Shown: piece by piece, positions 41,833 to 52,995 of the stretch
How positions within the stretch are numbered: position 1 is the stretch's first letter
Layout of the letters: each line of letters begins with the position of its first letter
Assembly: GCA_034766995.1 (NCBI GenBank)
Contig: CM068316.1
Span: 11,488,000 to 11,551,999, forward strand
Length of the DNA stretch: 64,000 nucleotides
Reading direction: 5' to 3'
Origin: Acanthacorydalis orientalis
Taxonomy: Eukaryota > Arthropoda > Insecta > Megaloptera > Corydalidae
Notes under the pieces: generated by a model
Seen by the model: only the letters and a program-made list of their open reading frames with translations
Told to the model about the DNA's origin: nothing
Databases searched by the model: none
Made by a program: the position numbers and the translations under genes

Positions 41833-42366
41833 GAATATAGTATAGAACTCATTACTGTAGAACTAAATATAGTCTAGATTAATGAGTAATTCCTAAAATA
41901 TTAAAAAAAAAGATATTTTTTCGATATTTACGCCAAGAAGAACACATGTATTGGTTCTTGTTCAGTAATTATAACATGGTTTCACCTAAACAATCATTGA
42001 ATCTAAAAAAAATTTTTTATATATAATTCCGTCTGATTTAATCGAAATCTGTTTTAAAAATTATAGTAAAACTCGCTTTTCCTAAATATGAAATGCAAAA
42101 TGAATTGTAATATAGCATTTAGCAATCTGCAACCGTTTCTTATTTCTGTTGTGTATTTTCAACAAGATACTAAAGCGGAAGTTATGATACAGATGATTGG
42201 TTTTGTCCTACAGGAACTCTTACCACCTGGCATTTTATCCTAAGAGATGCATTGTTGTTCTTTATTTTTACGTTTATTTTACTGTTTTGAATCTTCTTTT
42301 TGATGGAATAAAATGACCTGTATTTGTAATCAAATATTATTTTTATTTCATTATTTGTTATATATC

Positions 42367-42371
<5 letters not shown>

Positions 42372-42421
<50 letters not shown>
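42372..42421. repeat. (TA)n microsatellite
   Basis: About 50 bases of pure TA, some 70 bases before R2 copy 3. Confidence 0.95.
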
Positions 42422-42424
<3 letters not shown>

Positions 42425-42488
42425 AATTACGTTGCTATATGTCTGATAATAATTATGTAGACATAATGAGTTAAAAAATAGGTTTATT

Positions 42489-42604
42489 GTTTCATTCGGT
42501 TGCATATACAAGCTTATAATTGAGAAGTGGGTGAGCGCAGCCAGCCCAGGGATTGATGAGCGAAACAAAGAGGGGCAAAGCCATCTTGTGTATATATATA
42601 TATA
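42489..42604 (+). repeat. R2 module, copy 3
   Basis: TTTCATTCGGTTGCATATAC, TTATAATTGAGAAGTGGG, TGAGCGCAGCCAGCCCAG, then GATGAGCGAAACAAAGAG (a partial duplication of the core), GGGCAAAGCC and CTTGTGTATATATATA. The left half matches copy 2 and the first TTTCATTCGGTT matches copy 1 exactly. Confidence 0.8.
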
Positions 42605-42654
42605 AATGATGGTCATAATTGAGTGGAGCTTAAATTATTTTCATAAATCAATTT

Positions 42655-42920
42655 TTTTATTCGTTCCACAAACTATAAAAAATTTTAATCAAAAGTAATC
42701 AATAATAGAATGTCATGTTTGATGTTTTTCATGCGCATAATGACCGCAATACTATTATCATCAGAGCATTAAAGTACAGAAAAACTTAATAAAGAATTTT
42801 CTGTATCGTGGCGCTCCAAAGATGATGGCATCGCCTGCAAAATCTGCATAACGAACAATTCAAAAGTAGTCAATAATCAATCATTGGAACATTTATGATT
42901 TGTGGAAGTGAATTAAGCTA
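42655..42920. repeat. R1 repeat as an inverted pair
   Basis: The left part (CCACAAACTATAAAAAATT, then TTAATCAAAAGTAATCAAT) is R1 reversed. The right part (AAAGATGATGGCATCGCC, then AAAAGTAGTCAATAATCAA and GATTTGTGG) is R1 forward. The pair starts about 50 bases after an R2 module. Confidence 0.65.
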
Positions 42921-43198
42921 GAATTATATTGTCTTAAGTAGGTTTGATGTGGGTTTGAGGACAGGTTTTTGTGCCCTTTTAAAAATAGAATCTGAAGAAG
43001 ATTTCACATACATGCTCTGAGAATCATGTTTTGAATCAAATAAACATTCATTTAAACATTAATCTTATTTAATTTGGAAAGAAGATTAAAATCTATATAC
43101 AGTATTGTTAAAACCTAAAAACTTCATATATTGCCGTTTATGAATTAATATATAGCACAAGTAATAAATTAAAATGAGATTAATGTACAATGTCCCTT

Positions 43199-43207
43199 AT
43201 ATATATA

Positions 43208-43241
<34 letters not shown>
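43199..43241. repeat. (TA)n-(TG)n microsatellite
   Basis: A short TA tract is followed by about 15 TG units. Confidence 0.95.
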
Positions 43242-43243
<2 letters not shown>

Positions 43244-43949
43244 TTTATGTTTCAATAGCTTTGATTTTTTATAATTCTGTAATTTGAAAAGGATGTCGAC
43301 TGTATTTGTAGATAAATATTTGAAGCTTAATAAATTCAAATCAAATGATGTTATGAAATCATTTGTTTGTTGAAATGAATTTAATTCTTTAATCGGATTA
43401 TCTATAGGAAATCCGATTTTAATTATAATTTAAAAAATACATAGAAATTTAGCAAAAAAAATGACAGTGAGACCATTATGTTACATCAGATATATTTTAG
43501 ACGTGTTTATATAATAAAAAAAATGTTCACACACGTAAAACTGAAAGTAAGTTTCCATTTACGAAATCTATCAATTCAATATCGCCTGTATTCAAAGGAA
43601 CTGATATTCTAACGGGTTTTTAAATCTAAATTCCTTTTTGTAATTATAAAAACGTACAGATATGATAAGAAAGCTTAAAGTTTCAGAACTTGTTCGATAA
43701 TATGAAATATCGTGCAAACGTTTCAAACAGTAGACGTCTAAGAAAAAAAATCCAATCTCCAGAATATCGCGTTAATACTTTAATGCGCATTGAAATTATT
43801 TTCTGTTCGTTTCGTTTGATCTAAGCGTTATCTAGTAATTGAATTCGTGTCGACATAAATGAAAAAAAAATGATAATGCAATTGTATTAACTAGATTAAA
43901 ACTTAATAATTGGAATACTTCTGTGTGTGTGTTCCATCAGTACTCAGAT

Positions 43950-44215
43950 CAGCAATGTTTTATCCAATATCTCAAGTTTCGTTAGTTTACTATCGGTGGC
44001 GTTCATGATTACCTGTAAAGCGTTCGATTACTATATATTATAATGCTGAATTCTATTGGCGACAACGTATATTGTTAATTAAACACTAAGCCGAATAGTG
44101 AATACACATAGCAGCTTTATTGCCGGTAACAGCGACGATGTTTGGGCAGTTCTGCATTTGCATGTAATGACCTCTATTTACATTTAATGGTATTTAACAT
44201 AGAGACAAACAAGAA
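43950..44215. promoter_or_regulatory. Candidate conserved non-coding element
   Basis: Unique, less AT-rich sequence without repeats, containing TTGTTAATTAAACAC, GCATTTGCATGTAATGAC (octamer plus homeodomain core) and AGCTTTATTGCCGG. No coding frame is visible; an enhancer role is inference from composition only. Confidence 0.2.
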
Positions 44216-45999
44216 CAAAGTTTTATTTGGTTAAGTTGAATAAATTTCATTTTGTACAAAAACGTGAATCTATTGAAACATTTCCGCAGAAAACACATTT
44301 TAATTCTTAATTAACTGCCACGACGTAAGTGTTTTAGAAAAGTTAAAAATTCCATTTATATTGTTTCTATGATTTTTTTTTACCGATTTAATACAAGCAT
44401 ACATGTACAGAATGAGAATGTTACGAATATAAACTATAAAATTATAATTCTAATCAAAATGAGTTCAACGTTACAAATATTGAATGTAAAAATATAAATA
44501 CTTGTAAGATTTTTTATTAGATTTTATAAGATTATATAAAAATGCTGAATAAATAAAAACATTTAGTATTTAATGTATGTAATTTTGTGATTAAACAAGT
44601 AGAAAAATTCAAAATAAAGAAATTAATATATGCAAAAAATCGTTGTTAATATTGTAATATTCATCTTCATATTTTTTATTTCATGAAATTGGTATTAAAA
44701 AAGTATATATTTTATATTCAGTAATCTTCTTTCCTAAATAAAAAAAAAACATGTTAAGTATTTGTATTAAAAATACATGTAAATCCACACTCTAAAAAAA
44801 CAAACTCAGCTTTGAATAAACAACCATTTCTTTGTGAAATATGTACGTTTGTAAATATGAAATCAGGTGGTTTTGTTATTAAAAATATTTTTTGTACCGT
44901 TTTTTAGTACAAAAAATGAATCGACAAATTTCCATTATTTTCTGTCGAAAATTTTATATAATTGAAATTAATTACAGTCCACGTATCTCACAATATTGTG
45001 TTACAATTTTTTCGATTTATTTATATTCATATTTCTTCTATTAACCCCCTAATATCTAAATTATATGAAATGGTTATAAATATATTTTCAAAAAAAAATA
45101 TTCCTAACTTTAATGAAATCAAACAAACAAAAAAGTCCACAGTTACTACCATTATTTATTTTTTTACTTTGAGTTTTGCCAGAGTCTGAAAATTTCAATT
45201 TTAATTGATGCATATAATATATAAAATATATGCTGGTAATAATAATTCCTATTACTAAGTAATTTATATTCTTTTTATGTAAAAAAATGTCACGGTCATT
45301 ATCTACAGTGTCTTACAAAAAGACAATGCCATTTAATTTTAATTACTACATTTGTTATTTTATACTCCTTATTATGTATATATTAAACACTACCTTGTTT
45401 TCGTTGTGGTGCTAGTACTATTTATCGTAGAGTATAATTTACAATTGGATTTTATCATAGAAATAGTTTTTTCTCTGGTGTTATTTTAAATAGATATTCT
45501 CAATTTCAGTTAAGTTTAAAAACAATTTCCATTTATCTAATCAAGAGATTCGCCAGCTTATTTACCCTACTGCCCTTTTTTTCAGAAAAAAAAATACTCT
45601 AACCCCCTCTGGAAATCTATCTTCTTTAAGCGAACGAACAGAAAGATGCAGTGACAAATTTGTGTTCTTTTATATATCTATTTTTCTATCCACGGAACAT
45701 AGTGATGAAAAATGTTATAATTAAGACATTTGGACGTTTTAATTATAAAATTATTTATTAAAATCAACCATTGTAACATTTGCATTACAAACAGAAAATT
45801 AAAATAACGAAGCATAATTAAAATAAAAATTACATTTGTTAAGACCTGTCGACGGACTTGACTGCAGATCAGTTTATAACATGCATTTTGTGTCTATGTA
45901 GAAAATAAAGTAATCACTACGAATTTAACTGTATGTTGCATAGCAAATGAAACATGTTCGAACGGTTTTTCAAAATATTATGCTCTATGCTTCCACCGC

Positions 46000-46110
46000 C
46001 CTCTTATTTTTATTTAATGCCCTCCATTTTCTTTCGAGGCTATTACCGCCCTCATGAATCGCTCCAGCATCCCCTAGGAGGCGGTATCGCCTACTTTGAA
46101 AAAGTTGATC
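46000..46110 (+). mobile_element. Possible hAT-type terminal fragment
   Basis: CACCGCCCTC, TAATGCCCTCCATTTTC and CCCTAGGAGGCGGTATCG, then CCTACTTTGAAAAAGTTGAT resemble the ends of non-autonomous hAT elements, which typically read GGCGGT-CGCC-ACTTTGAGAA-CACTG. No partner end or 8-base duplication was identified. A 100-codon frame (45954-46256) crosses it and is not considered a gene. Confidence 0.35.
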
Positions 46111-46424
46111 TAATCCATTATGTATCTTTACTAGTAATTAACATTAATTTCATAAATAATCGTCTAGGCACAGTCAGTTACTTATTAACTATCAATAATC
46201 AATTAATACTCGACATCTACTACATAGTTTTGATTTATCAGTCATCATTGTTCTAACATATAAACACGTTTCTTAAATATATTTTATATTTCGACAATAA
46301 AAAGTGAAATCACTTATTTAAGATGAAAAACAATAATTTTCTCATCGTTGATTTCAACCATTAATCTGCCATCGTATCAGATTGCAGAACATTTTTTAGA
46401 TCGACAAATGAATTGTGTTTTTAC

Positions 46425-46515
46425 CCCACAAACCATAATGAATCTTTACTCAAACATCCAATGAATGATTTATTCATTTTTGATGGTTGCTTGTGTCCAT
46501 TTCGATAACACCAAG
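46425..46515 (-). repeat. Dispersed repeat R1, inverted copy
   Basis: On the minus strand: TTATCGAAATGGACACAA, GCAACCATCAAAAATGAA, AATCATTCATTGGATGTTT and ATTATGGTTTGTGG. It is one of the clearest copies. Confidence 0.7.
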
Positions 46516-46523
46516 ATTCCATG

Positions 46524-46842
46524 TGATTTTTTTTTTTTATAAATGAATGTTTATTTATGGAAAAATGGAATCAGTTTCAATTCTCAAAATATCCATTGTT
46601 ATTTTGTATAACTGTTCCATCTGTCGGGTAACTGACGAATCCCTTATCGAAAAAAATAGCTGCTTTGAGTCGATGAATATGTATGCATTTTCAAACCTCT
46701 TCCACTGTTTTAAAATGGGTATCAGCCAGGTGATGCTGGTGCGACCGGACAAGGTTATTTAAAATCTTAAAATGATAAGAAAATATTTTAACTTAAAACA
46801 TGGTTATAATTGATTCAATTTAAAGGCACCGAATTAATTGTT
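46524..46842 (-). mobile_element. Internally deleted mariner, family B copy 2
   Basis: The right edge, read on the minus strand, is AATTAATTCGGTGCCTTTA then AATTGAATCAATTATAACC, matching the 5' end of copy 1. The minus-strand frame 46555-46752 contains LKQWKRFENA and a mariner C-terminal tail in mixed frames (YKITMDILRIE..). The N-terminal HTH piece present in copies 1 and 3 is missing, so this copy is deleted further. R1 repeats flank it on both sides in opposite orientation. Confidence 0.7.
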
Positions 46843-46879
46843 CTACTTAATAAGTAAAATTTAAAAAAGTTAGATTTTT

Positions 46880-46960
46880 CTAAATTTGTTGAACATTTTG
46901 TCAGAAGTGTTTCTGTAGTTTATGAGATAAAAAAGAATTCATTTATGCAAGCCATTTTTT
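46880..46960 (+). repeat. Dispersed repeat R1, partial
   Basis: GTTGAACATTTTGTCAGAAG, TGTTTCTGTAGTTTATGAG and ATAAAAAAGAATTCATTTA correspond to the middle of R1. Confidence 0.5.
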
Positions 46961-47383
46961 ATCGTTTTCAGACAGCATGAAGGTACACAGCATTTATAAG
47001 GCATAGTACATGTGTTAAATGTGTAAAATACATCGTTTTATAAAAAAAAACAGTAGAATCACAAACATTTTATTTTTTTTCACAAAAAAAGTAAATAAAA
47101 CCGTTAAACTGTAAATAATAGAACTATGTGTATTGTATGCGTTGTTATCATACAGTCGAATGCATTAAGCATATATGCACAAATACTGATAGTGCGCAAC
47201 ATGTGTTCTTCAGTTGTATTTATTTTATAAGATAACAGTAAATGGCTCGAATCCGTGCAGCGGTTTTAACAGTAAATGGTTCGAATCGTACAGCGGCTTT
47301 ATCTATAGAGGCTGTTACTTAAGTCCTCCGACTAATTTAGACATTTAATCTAATCCGTTATAAAACCCACGTTTGTATTAATG
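46961..47383. other. Non-coding DNA with a short local duplication
   Basis: ACAGTAAATGG.TCGAATC.GTGCAGCGG... is repeated in tandem at about 47235-47300 (AACAGTAAATGGCTCGAATC and AACAGTAAATGGTTCGAATC). Otherwise nothing. Confidence 0.5.
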
Positions 47384-47920
47384 TTAGGTCGGTAGGAAAA
47401 TAATTGCGATTTTTGTTTTATGAATTCTAACCTTGTGTTCATATTAATATCATTTTAAAGTGCATTTTTCGGTCTGTATTATGGTAACATCGACTTTTAT
47501 TATTAATCGGTTTTATTATTAATTTTGCTTCATTGGGCTAGTAAATTAAAGATGGAAAAGAAGCAAAGAAGAGCAATTTTTTGTATGAGTTCAAAACATG
47601 TGGTAAAGTAGTAGAAATTGCTCGTAAACTAAACGATGCTTTTGGTGTGGGCACTGTTAAGGAACATACGGTGCAATGGTGGTTTCAAAAATTTCGTGCC
47701 GGGGACGGGAGCCTTGAATATGTATGAAGAAGATTGCGTGCGTTCTTCTTCAGTTCATAACAACCAACTGAAGGTGCTAGTTGAATCAGAACCACGCACA
47801 ACAATTCGAGAGTTTGCACAAAAGTTAGGTGTTAGTCATTTAACAGTTCTGGACCACTGAAATTAAAAATGTATACGATTTTGAAGGTCATAAATCGCAA
47901 TTCTTTTTCTACCAATCTAA
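47384..47920 (+). mobile_element. Internally deleted mariner, family A copy 3
   Basis: The ends TTAGGTCGGTAGGAAAATAA and TTCTTTTTCTACCAATCTAA are inverted repeats; TA follows the right end. The transposase starts at ATG 47552 (MEKKQRRAIF), shifts frame, and continues as LNDAFGVGTVKEHTVQWWFQ, KFRAG, and NQLKVLVESEPRTTIREFA then LGVSHLTVLDH. This is the intact HTH/linker part of a cecropia-type transposase (open frame 47636-47860). It stops abruptly; all three catalytic Asp regions are gone and the sequence resumes at the 3' terminal region. Confidence 0.85.
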
Positions 47921-48440
47921 TATAATAGGCAGTTTATTTTCATCTTGTATTGTCATACGTATCACAGATTTACACATTTTCAATGTCGTGATCCATGGAA
48001 TGAAATACTGGTATTAATAATTCTTAATATTTTAAAGACTTGGTATTTTATGTAGTAAGTTTATATCTAAAACATTTAGAACGTTAATTATATCAATTGT
48101 TCTTCAGCAATTAATTTAAAATAAAAACGATTCTTGTCTTGTGTATTCATAAACAAAGAATGGAAAGAAACTGGTATAGATATAAAAGCCTATTTATAAT
48201 CCGTATGCTAATATGTAAATAATACGAAATACGTTACGATCGATACTCTATTGATTTCCGTACAAAATATAAACAATAACTCACGAATCTCCATAAAATT
48301 TAATATCTCGATAAAGTAAATCGTATCGGCAAACTCCGATCTTTTCCAACTAATGGTTATAGATATGTTTACGTAAGTCCAGTATCAGTCTAATCCGGCG
48401 TGCTTAAATTTAAACGGGGCACTCATTACGGTAATCAATT
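47921..48440. other. AT-rich non-coding DNA
   Basis: Nothing recognisable. AT content falls gradually towards 48400. Confidence 0.5.
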
Positions 48441-48690
48441 AGTCAGTACGATCTGGCGAACACGCCATTCTCTCTGCGCCGTTGTGCCGTCACCGGCGCC
48501 GCCGCCGTCGTTTTGCTGCGAGAGAGCTTAAGATCTCGGGTAAAGGATGTCGACGGAGACCCACCCGTTTTCGGGTCTGTCGTCGCTGAATATGTATTAT
48601 TTTCTTCTTGCGTTGCTGCGGTCGGTCGGTCGCGTGCTAATGGACGGATTTAACGCGCCGAATTCTGGCTGAATCTTTTGTTCTGTTTTC
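48441..48690. promoter_or_regulatory. CpG-rich block, candidate promoter/first exon
   Basis: In about 210 bases (48461-48672) I count about 29 CpG dinucleotides, against almost none in neighbouring kilobases. It contains CACCGGCGCCGCCGCCGTCG and a GGTCGGTCGGTCGCG run. The plus strand holds a 41-codon ATG frame at 48547-48672 (start MSTETHPFSG, then a hydrophobic YYFLLALL); this may be a small upstream frame, a signal-like exon start or chance. Dense unmethylated CpG in such DNA often marks promoters or 5' exons. Orientation and gene are unknown. Confidence 0.45.
48547..48672 (+). CDS. Small ORF in the CpG-rich block (unverified)
   Basis: 41 residues, ATG to TGA, preceded by TAAAGG (A at -3). 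It includes a hydrophobic stretch at residues 17-24 (YYFLLALL) and is polar elsewhere. I do not recognise it. GC-rich sequence gives long frames by chance, and there is no sign of splicing. Treat as hypothetical. Confidence 0.15.
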   Translation: MSTETHPFSGLSSLNMYYFLLALLRSVGRVLMDGFNAPNSG

Positions 48691-49217
48691 ACTGTACGGT
48701 CTACTTAAATAGGTGATATTAATTGCTCGTTTATGTCTTCCATTTTTGTCGAATTATTCGTACTTTCACATTATATGAATTTCATCTCGCTTTTTATATT
48801 ATGGTTATATTATGCTCCATCCATCCATTTACGTATTGTATTCCTGTCTGTACTTTTTTTGTGCACTTCAGCTGACGTTTTTTTTTATTTTTAAAAGGTC
48901 CGTGTCGACTGTCTAATAATATTCTTTATTGTAATCTTTTTTCAACACTAAACACAACGATATAGTAATATAAACACTAGAGATAACTAATTTCATGACA
49001 GTTGGTGCTTGACACTGACTTTCAAGATTAAATTATGCTTATCTTTTGGTATAATTAGAATTTTATGTACGAATAATAAATGCAGTTTTAATCTTAACCC
49101 ATTACACTCCGAGCTTTTTTCCAATGGGTAACCAGCAATACCAGTATTTTTAAATAAAAAATAAAAAAACTCATACATAAATTGAAAATAACTTTTTGAA
49201 GTGAAACTTTTATACCG
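48691..49217. other. Non-coding DNA
   Basis: No supported gene. A minus-strand 61-codon frame ending at 48993 is unrecognised. Confidence 0.5.
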
Positions 49218-49580
49218 ATGGTAAACCCCTTTGCACGCGTCACAAAATCTGGAATGCCTAGATGCGACTTACTGAATCACCTAGAAACGATAGATAAACA
49301 ATTCATTGATTTTATTACCAAGAAAAAAAAACAATTTTATTTCATTGTAATATCTCTGACATTTTTAAATTGTCAAACTTCAAATGCACACAGAAGAGAT
49401 CTCACTGATTCCGTTCTTCAACGTTCTAATATTTTACTGCTCTCAGAAACCTGACTCAACGGCGGACATAACATATCGATTCCACATTTTCATTGTATCG
49501 CTAATTTTAAACGCCTGAGGGTTAGAACTGCTAGAGTAGCTGTTTGACAAAACTTAAATGTCAGCATCCAATATAGTCAC
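49218..49580 (+). pseudogene. EEP-type endonuclease fragment of a Helentron or LINE-like element
   Basis: The frame 49218-49454 reads DLLNHLETIDKQFIDFI, then ISLTFLNCQTSNAHRRDL and RSNILLLSET. After one TGA in place of the expected Trp codon it continues in frame as LNGGHNISIPHFHCI, then NFKR and VRTARVAV. Asn in the LNCQ strand and Glu in LLSET(W) are the metal-binding positions of endonuclease/exonuclease/phosphatase domains. This domain occurs in non-LTR retrotransposons and, fused to helicases, in Helentrons. Only its first third is left, with at least two stops. Confidence 0.6.
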
Positions 49581-49732
49581 ACCTCATCTAAACCTGTCAT
49601 TGTAACAAACACGTAATGTATCTGGATAAATCACCAGTTGGTGAAATATGTGCACCTGAATGTCTCGTCGAAAGTGGTCGGCGAATAATATTGGTGACAA
49701 TTTACATTTCTCCAAAAAAAACACCGCGGAGG

Positions 49733-50145
49733 TAATGGTTCCTAAATTATTGTTGTCTTTAGCTGAAGGATGTCCACGATCCTCCTCATCGTAAAGGTTT
49801 TCGTTTCCATCACGAGATTTTTGGAACCACTGTTGAGCTGCACGTTCACTAATTGACTTCGCCAAAAACAAGTTTGATATTTCAACAGTTTGTGTTACCT
49901 TACATCTCAGTTTAACTCTTACAATAAAATCGTGCAAATTGTTTTTTTTTCAATGACTAATTGAAGAAGTTATATCCGACAATACTAAAGAATGAAAACA
50001 ATAGACATGCGCTGAAATCAGTAGTGTTAATTTCATTGTTTACAATGATGTATCCTCATGACTATAACAAAAGATAACGGTAACTAGAAAAATCGTCGCC
50101 AAACGTAAAATGATAAAAACCGCAATTATTTTTGCACCAACCTAA
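49733..50145 (-). mobile_element. 5' half of a mariner related to the 8252 element
   Basis: Read on the minus strand it begins with TTAGGTTGGTGCAAAAATAA at 50145 (TA follows on the plus strand), continues through a 5' UTR closely matching 8290-8440 (for example ACCGTTATCTTTTGTTATA and TACATCATTGTAAACAATG), then the N-terminal transposase region (AQQWFQKSRDGNENLYDEED, then DNNNLGTI). Similarity stops at about 49733, where the 8252 copy continues with the linker. The 3' half is missing. Confidence 0.85.
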
Positions 50146-50767
50146 TAATTTTGTTTATTGATCAGATAAAAAATGTTTAAATTTATAATAAAATTATAAT
50201 CACGAGTGAAAAACTTTCAATAATTACAGGCTTAATGGTAGTGAAGTGTTTCATATACTTTTAAATTTTAAACATTTTGAGCGATTGATATACAGGCTTT
50301 TTTAAATAACGTCCATACATTTTATCGATAGAAAAAATCCTCTAAAATCTTTCCATTAACTCGTACCCACGCACAAGAACATTACGTGGGTGGAAATAAC
50401 TGAAGAAAATTTTAAAGTGAATGTGATTTTCTTAATGATTTTATTTTTTTTTTGAATATCAGCTTTATTCTAGATTTTCATCCGAACTTTTCAGCTATTT
50501 TAATGAATATACACAATCACTTTACGTTACTTTCATATAACGACTCATTCCATGCACCAAAACCGACCGACAAATTACCAGTTATTCAACATTGACAGAG
50601 ATTTATAGACAGAATGCTTTTTTCATGTTAATAATGAACGTTCTCGGTAAACTTCTACCAAACCTATACACACAACAACTAAGTTTTCGTTTCAATTTCA
50701 ATACGTCTATTATATATCCAATGTAACAAAAGAAAATTAAGATAAGGAAATCTTTACACACATACAT

Positions 50768-50817
<50 letters not shown>

Positions 50818-51091
50818 GTGTGTGTGCATATATTTACACACAGCATGTCTTCAAAACTCCCAGAGTTTACATGCGAGTGTAAATATTTTGGGGAAATTGT
50901 CATTCATCGTACTACTCAGCACACAAACCACCGTCATATTCCTTTTTTGTATTAATGTAGTAGTCGCTCTGACGTTCGTTACTAACTCGGATTCTATTGT
51001 GATAGGTTATTATGGGGAACGTTACAATGCTTGAATAATTTAAGGTGTTTGTTCGTTGCTGATAAATCATTTATAGTTAACGCTTTTAGTG

Positions 51092-51094
51092 TGC

Positions 51095-51130
<36 letters not shown>

Positions 51131-51133
51131 GCA
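51092..51133. repeat. TA tract closed by inverted TGCG/CGCA ends
   Basis: TGCGTATATA...TATATACGCA is a perfect 42-base palindrome, in which the non-TA borders also pair. Confidence 0.9.
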
Positions 51134-51181
51134 TCATTGTTTCACTTCATTTAATAATTATATTTTAGTGCGTCTCCTTTT

Positions 51182-51184
<3 letters not shown>

Positions 51185-51228
<44 letters not shown>
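51185..51228. repeat. (TA)n microsatellite
   Basis: About 44 bases of TA. Confidence 0.95.
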
Positions 51229-51230
<2 letters not shown>

Positions 51231-52223
51231 TCTTATAATTTCACTTACCATCAAGAAAATTTAATTTGTAATACATAACACGCTTCCGTACAAAACAAAT
51301 TAAATTGGTATTTTAGTGACACGGTTTCTTGAATTTGATATATTTCTATTCGTGAAGCGTTTCTATTTAAACAAGTGAATTTAATTTCGACTATTCACGG
51401 ACGAAGAAACAGCCGTTTCAAATGATTAATAAAATGCTAAACGACGACTAGAAAATTGGTTTCATAATTTTATTAGATGCGTTTAACTTCGCGTTCTATT
51501 TCGTCTTTCATCCCGTTCTTGTCCTGCCTATTTATGTATTTCTCGTGCAAACTTTTTGTTTTATATCGAACGACGCGTAGCCGGGTTTATATGTAGATTA
51601 AATCTTAATCCGGTTTATGGAAATGTTTTCTTTGTTTATTTTCCAAATATCGAAATATGTTTTCTAGTTTTCTATATCCATATCTGTTTTTTAATTCAGT
51701 ATATTTTAGATTTTTGTATAGTATTCACCAAATACTTAGACACTTCGACGATGTTCCTTGTTGCAGGAATAAAAATATTTTTATTTGAAATCTTATACAC
51801 ACCTTACATTTTTTCCACTGGAATCAAAATTATCCAGACATAAAAACTCCAGCTCATTCGATGTGAAAAGCATCGTAAATGTTTAGAATAACATTTGTTT
51901 TATAAATTTTAATATCACTGAATTATAAATATCTCTCTTTCAATATTTTAAGTGTGATAAAACTTTGTGAGACAAATTTATATCAGTTAAGTAATCCTTT
52001 CACCTATATTTCGTCAAAGAAATAGTCAAATATCCTATTAACTCTTTTATTCACTGCTGATAAATATATCATCAGAAATATCTATATCAAAATCGGTTCT
52101 TCCTTTTATTTTTTTTTATCTTTTTTATTGGAATAGGTTTCATTATAAAGAAAATACATAATAAACAAAATAAAAAGATGTGAAACTGAACATAATTGTA
52201 AATAAATAAAAATATTAAATGTA

Positions 52224-52713
52224 CAAATTAATCCAATGTCTTTATAGACAATGAATATTTACTTATTAAAAAACTGAACACATTTCAATCCTCAAAATGT
52301 CTCCGATTATTTTATATAACCTTATTTCACCTGTCGGGTAACTGACGAATCCATATTGAAAAGAAGGTAACGGCTTTGCATTTTCGAACTTCTTCCACTG
52401 TTTTAGCATTTTTTTGTCCGTTTTATGTTTTATAAAACCTTCCCTCAAAGCCGAACAAATCATTCCCGCAGTTTAGGAAGATTTTTTTTCAACTGAATGC
52501 AATTCCTAATATGCTACTTTTCGAACGCCATCGTATTCACTACATGTGTGTAGTTATACCAATAGCTTGGATAAGATATATATATATATATATATATAAT
52601 AGTGTTTTAGAATATTAAAGTTGGCACTTGAAAATCGTAAAACAACAATAAAATATTTTAATTTAAAACATAGTTATGATTGATTCAATTTAAAGACAGA
52701 AGTGTAGTAATTG
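52224..52713 (-). mobile_element. Internally deleted mariner, family B copy 3
   Basis: The minus-strand frame 52266-52463 reads MICSALREGFIKHKTDKK, then LKQWKKFENA and GFVSYPTGEIRLYKIIGD, the same join between the N-terminal HTH part and the C-terminal tail as in copy 1. The upstream sequence (AATACGATGGCGTTCGAAAA, then AGGAATTGCATTCAGTTGAA) also matches copy 1. A (TA)n tract at 52577-52599 interrupts the 5' UTR where copy 1 reads CACTATATGTC. The ends are diverged. Confidence 0.75.
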
Positions 52714-52869
52714 GGAAATAAAATATAGTTTGCTAATGTTGAGATTTTCATCGTAATGGAAATTCCAACCTGCTGCATTTATAATATAAATGTTTTTCAA
52801 CTGCATTGAAAAGTAGTGCGATATCGGGTTTACTCTGATTTATGAACTGTTTATTTTCATTTTTTCTCA

Positions 52870-52995
52870 CAATATTTTCAGTTCTTGGCATTCTGAAGTT
52901 ATTGTTATCGAAACACACAAAAGCAACAATCAAAAATTATCAATAATAATTTATTAAAAATTTTTGATGAGAAAAATTCGTTTAAATGTTCGAAT
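52870..52995 (+). repeat. Dispersed repeat R1
   Basis: GTTATCGAAACACACAAAAG, CAACAATCAAAAATTATC and AATAATTTATTAAAAATTTTTGATG follow the R1 order. It lies about 160 bases right of a family B element. Confidence 0.7.

Larger units (their letters stand above)
40286..42371. other. Non-coding DNA including a candidate conserved element
   Basis: No gene. 40960-41400 is unique, less AT-rich and dense in homeodomain-type sites (see separate entry). A TA array lies at 41776-41829. A (CA)n-like ATACACACATGCACTCAC stretch occurs at about 41390. Confidence 0.5.
42921..46000. other. AT-rich non-coding DNA
   Basis: No gene. A (TG)n microsatellite lies at 43199-43241. 43920-44230 is less AT-rich with motif-rich sequence. 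The 75-codon frame at 44962 (+) is unrecognised. Confidence 0.5.
50146..52223. other. Non-coding DNA with TA arrays
   Basis: No supported gene. TA tracts lie at 50775-50816, 51092-51133 (palindromic) and 51185-51228. Frames of 70 and 95 codons at 50822 and 51556 (+) are unrecognised. Confidence 0.5.

Noticed and set aside
45954..46256. 100-codon frame with Pro/Gly-rich middle
   Set aside because: The Pro/Gly-rich part comes from a probable hAT terminal sequence, so it is not a gene.
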